Source of the DNA: Isochrysis galbana
Lineage: Eukaryota > Haptophyta > Isochrysidales > Isochrysidaceae
Assembly: GCA_018136815.1 (NCBI GenBank)
Contig: CM030935.1
Span: 1 to 64,000, forward strand
Reading direction: 5' to 3'
DNA: 64,000 nt
The position numbers and the translations under genes were made by a program. This document shows, in pieces, positions 61,265-64,000 of this stretch. The notes under the pieces were generated by a model. The model worked only from the letters and a program-made list of their open reading frames with translations. It did not search any database and had not been told where the DNA came from. The first letter of the stretch is position 1, and every line of letters starts with the position of its first letter.

Positions 61265-64000
61265 TCATGCCCACGCGGCAGCCAGTTCCTTGCGCGACAC
61301 GTACCACCCGGACACCACTGTGGCGATCGCCATGGCGGTGGTAGCACCGAACAAACCAACCTTGTTGAAGTCTTCTCCGAGCATGTCGAAGGTTCGCGCC
61401 GGCGTTGCGCGTGTGAGGAAGAGGTCGAGGCCAAAGGCAAAGACGAGTGAGGTCGACTCCAGCATCGTGGGCGCGGTGACAATGGTGCGAGGACGGGCGA
61501 CCGTGTTGCGGTGAGAGATGACCTGACAGAGGTGTGTACCGACCGGGGTTGGTAAGGGTACTTAGGGGCGCCCCAATGCCGTGGATCCTTGGGCAGAGAT
61601 CGGGGCCGCCGCCAGATCCCGCGCTTGGATCACCGGCCGCGTGACGACGGGGGGAGCTCTAGCCAAGCCGACCTGCAGACTGTTGATGCCGCCGAGCGAG
61701 GGGTTGTATGGTACGAGGCCCTCTTCCTTATCTTGCGCAGTCATCTTGGATGGGTGTACAAACGGCCGGCGAGGGTCGAAAAGCCGCGCGTCATAGGCAA
61801 GCAAATGGCCGGCAGCCGTCCCAACGAGGATTTGACGTGGAGTGATGCCCTTGTGCGTCAGTGTGATGCCGAGCGCCGAGACAGCGGTGGCGTAGGCGTA
61901 CGACTGCGACTGCACCTTGGGCGGCGCGGCCGCGAAGGCATCGAACTGGTTCTTGCGGAGGGATGTGTCCATTGGCCCAGCTAACAACAGCGATAGAGGG
62001 TCATCGGCGGCGGACGAGTTGACGAAGAGCTCGACCGAGGTGAGCGTGGGCTGCGCCGTCGTGGAGGAGGTGTACGAATAGAGGATGGTGTTCTCTCCCA
62101 GCAAGATGGATATGGGGCCCGTCGAGGCGGAGTGCCGGGTGGTGTAGAGGACGCGCCCAGCAACGGAGTCGAGGAGCATGACCTGCATGGGTGGATAGGT
62201 GGGCAGCCGCGGTGGGGGGGCAGGATCCGGGAGTGGGCGGCGTGTGTTCTTGCCAGCGTGGGAAGCGCCGCGGTAAAGGAAGGGAGCCACTTCCTATGAC
62301 TGCGCCACTCCCGGCGCCCCTCGCCCTCCTCAAGGTGCGCCGCACCTGCACGTATGGCTCTCCTCCTGGGGCTGTGTCCACCTCGGAGGCGATGGCGACG
62401 AGATTCCGATTGATGTACTTGTGCAACACTGTCCGGTCGCCCTTGGTGCGCGTCGGTGAGTGGACCGCCGCTGAGTGCGGAAAATACGAGAGCTTTGAGC
62501 GCGAGCCCGGAGGGAGAGCGATTGCCCATCTTTCCGTTGCACGAGCGGCGGCGACGCCATCAGTTGCGGAGAGGAGGCCGAAGCCCTGCACTTCCGTGGG
62601 CGACACGAGGTGGAAATGTGTTGTCTGTAGATTGGCGGCCAACTCGTTGCGAGCAGCGGGCGTGTCAGGATGAACAGCAACCTGAAGCTGCGAGTCGACC
62701 AAGTAAAGGACGCGGTGGCTTGAGATGTGTGTGTGCGGCAGCTGAGCCGCGTGGAGCAAAGACTTGGCCTCATCGCGACGAGCGAGCACGGCACCAGAGA
62801 AGGGATTAAGTGTGAGCACGGCGTAGCGCGCATCATCTGCCGCCAGCATGATGAGCGTCGCCTTGGCGCCACTGCCGTCAACGAATGTGGCGCGGATGGT
62901 CGGCGGTGGTGCGCCTAGCGCGAGTGGGGCGACAAAATAGGTCCACAGGATCTCACCCGTCGCAGAGTGGATGGCGATTAGCTTGGAGGCCGCGGTGGTG
63001 GCGAGAACAACCTGCATCCATTGCGGGGGAAAGGAGGCGGATCAGGGCAAGCTGATGTGCAGGGGCGACCACGGGCACCAGGCATGTGCGAGCGTGACGA
63101 CCCCTGACCGCATGCCCCCTCCTGCCCAGTGGGTGTTGATGGCTCGACTTGCCTGTCTCGTACCATACGCGTCTCCAAGCATGGTTTGGATTTTCTTCTT
63201 TGTTGCGGCTTCCTCAGCGGATAGCCGCAACATCGCCACCTTCTCTTGTATCCCTTCGATGATGCTGGGCAGGGCCAAGCCGAAGAAGGGCCTACCTTCG
63301 TCGACGTCAATGGGGACTGCCGGGAGAGGGACCATCGTTGCCGCGGTGACCGACGCCAGAGACTCCTCCCGCACCCAGACTGGTTGGGCCGCATCAGTCG
63401 ACGGGCGCATTAGCTGCAGCGCATCTCCGACCGAGGAGATGAGGAGGCGCGAGCCATAGCTACCATCCTTGCGCGCATACGCATTCAGCCAGAATTCGAA
63501 ACCATGGGCGACATCCGAAGTGGCGATGCCGCAAGGTTGAGTGGCGCTCCACTCACCGTCGGCGCTCCCGTCGGCGCGTAGCTTGAGCGTCATCAGTGTG
63601 ACTTGACCGCTGGAGTCGGCCGTGGCGACAGCTGCAATGGCGGATTCAGCAAGCGAGGCAGAGGAAAAGGCCTGCGCGCCTGCTTGGGGTGAGAAGGAGC
63701 GCACGAGCGTGGGCACGGTGCCGGCCCGAGTGAAGGAGATTAGCGCCAACGTGCCATCAGCGGCGCGAAGAGCGGCCGCCGACGGAAGGCTGTTGGCCAG
63801 CAACACAATCGGGGATGCAGCTCCAGAAGGCCACACGGTGGACAACGAGACGGCCTCCAGCTTGCTCGAGCCGATGGTGTGAACCAAGATCGTGGTGGGG
63901 GACTGGACAGAGAGCGTCATGACCTTTGTAGCGTCGGAGGTCAGGACGAACTGGACCTGCGAGCCGGGAGACAGAGTCAGCAAGTGCACAAGGTTTGGAC
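61265..64000 (-). CDS. EMC1, ER membrane protein complex subunit 1 (3' part)
   Basis: Four exons on the minus strand, all joined in phase 0 after CAG: 64000(partial)-63153, 63011-62346, 62182-61673 and 61522-61265, about 759 residues. The N-terminal quarter lies beyond the window. The first intron has a GC donor (CAG|GCAAGT); the others have GTGCGG and GTCGGC. EMC1 is the large lumenal beta-propeller subunit of the ER membrane insertase. Matching segments are VVLATTAASKLIAIHSATGEILW, KYINRNLVAIASE, GITPRQILVGTAAGHLLA, DPRRP with LVPYNPSL, TVARPRTIVTAPTMLESTSLV, FGLDLFLTR and FDMLGEDFN. A single transmembrane helix (GLFGATTAMAIATVVSGWYV) stands right before the C-terminus, as in the family. 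The exon joins reproduce the family's continuous sequence at each border, so the model is firm. Confidence 0.95.

Noticed and set aside
1-64000. rRNA, tRNA, CRISPR arrays, bacterial operons
   Set aside because: Nothing resembling these was seen. Small tRNA genes cannot be excluded without a covariance-model search such as tRNAscan-SE.

Overview
The window is nuclear DNA of a GC-rich unicellular eukaryote, most likely a flagellated alga; a haptophyte or a relative fits best. The grounds are intron-containing genes for RACK1, SF3A1, SCAPER, eIF2D, pantothenate kinase and EMC1, a CFAP418 (ciliary) homologue, a gametolysin-type M11 metalloprotease with a long Ser/Pro hinge, TTAGGG telomere repeats, and several introns that appear to use GC-AG boundaries. 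The taxon is an inference. Three runs of exactly 100 N (16001-16100, 33101-33200, 47876-47975) mark scaffold joins of unknown size.

Region 1 (1-16000): repeat remnants, then CFAP418 (+), a broken duplicate of an FMN-reductase segment, an ArfGAP with an N-terminal signal-like sequence (-), a divergent promoter with a polypyrimidine minisatellite, a two-LIM/FMN-reductase fusion (+), hAT transposase debris, and a membrane-anchored M11 protease (+). Region 2 (16101-33100): RACK1 (+), a block of LINE fragments, pantothenate kinase (-, six exons), a stack of nested transposable elements (25.8-30.7 kb), and the first four exons of SF3A1 (+), cut by the gap. Region 3 (33201-47875) opens with 0.9 kb of CCCTAA repeats, as the left end of a chromosome would, followed by a subtelomeric repeat, an AT-richer ORF, a HET-like/LRR protein (-), a small AT-hook protein next to a long inverted repeat, SCAPER (+), and a LINE 5' end whose ORF1 is split by another element. 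Region 4 (47976-64000): a possible small membrane protein (+), a LINE 3' part, eIF2D (+), a second nested transposon block, and the 3' three quarters of EMC1 (-), which runs off the right edge.

The host genes are unrelated housekeeping or trafficking genes and do not form a pathway. The clearest unifying system is a family of LINE elements. Their 5' ends start with CAAC and fold into a short hairpin, their 3' ends finish in T-rich tails, and their target-site duplications are 16-18 bp. They share heads with two abundant non-autonomous families, called A and B here, whose insertions can be read base by base from the duplicated targets. The most interesting protein is the HET-like domain joined to leucine-rich repeats, which resembles an immune or incompatibility receptor. 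The most important structural observation is the telomere array at the 33.1 kb gap beside a truncated SF3A1, which suggests that the scaffold join there is wrong.
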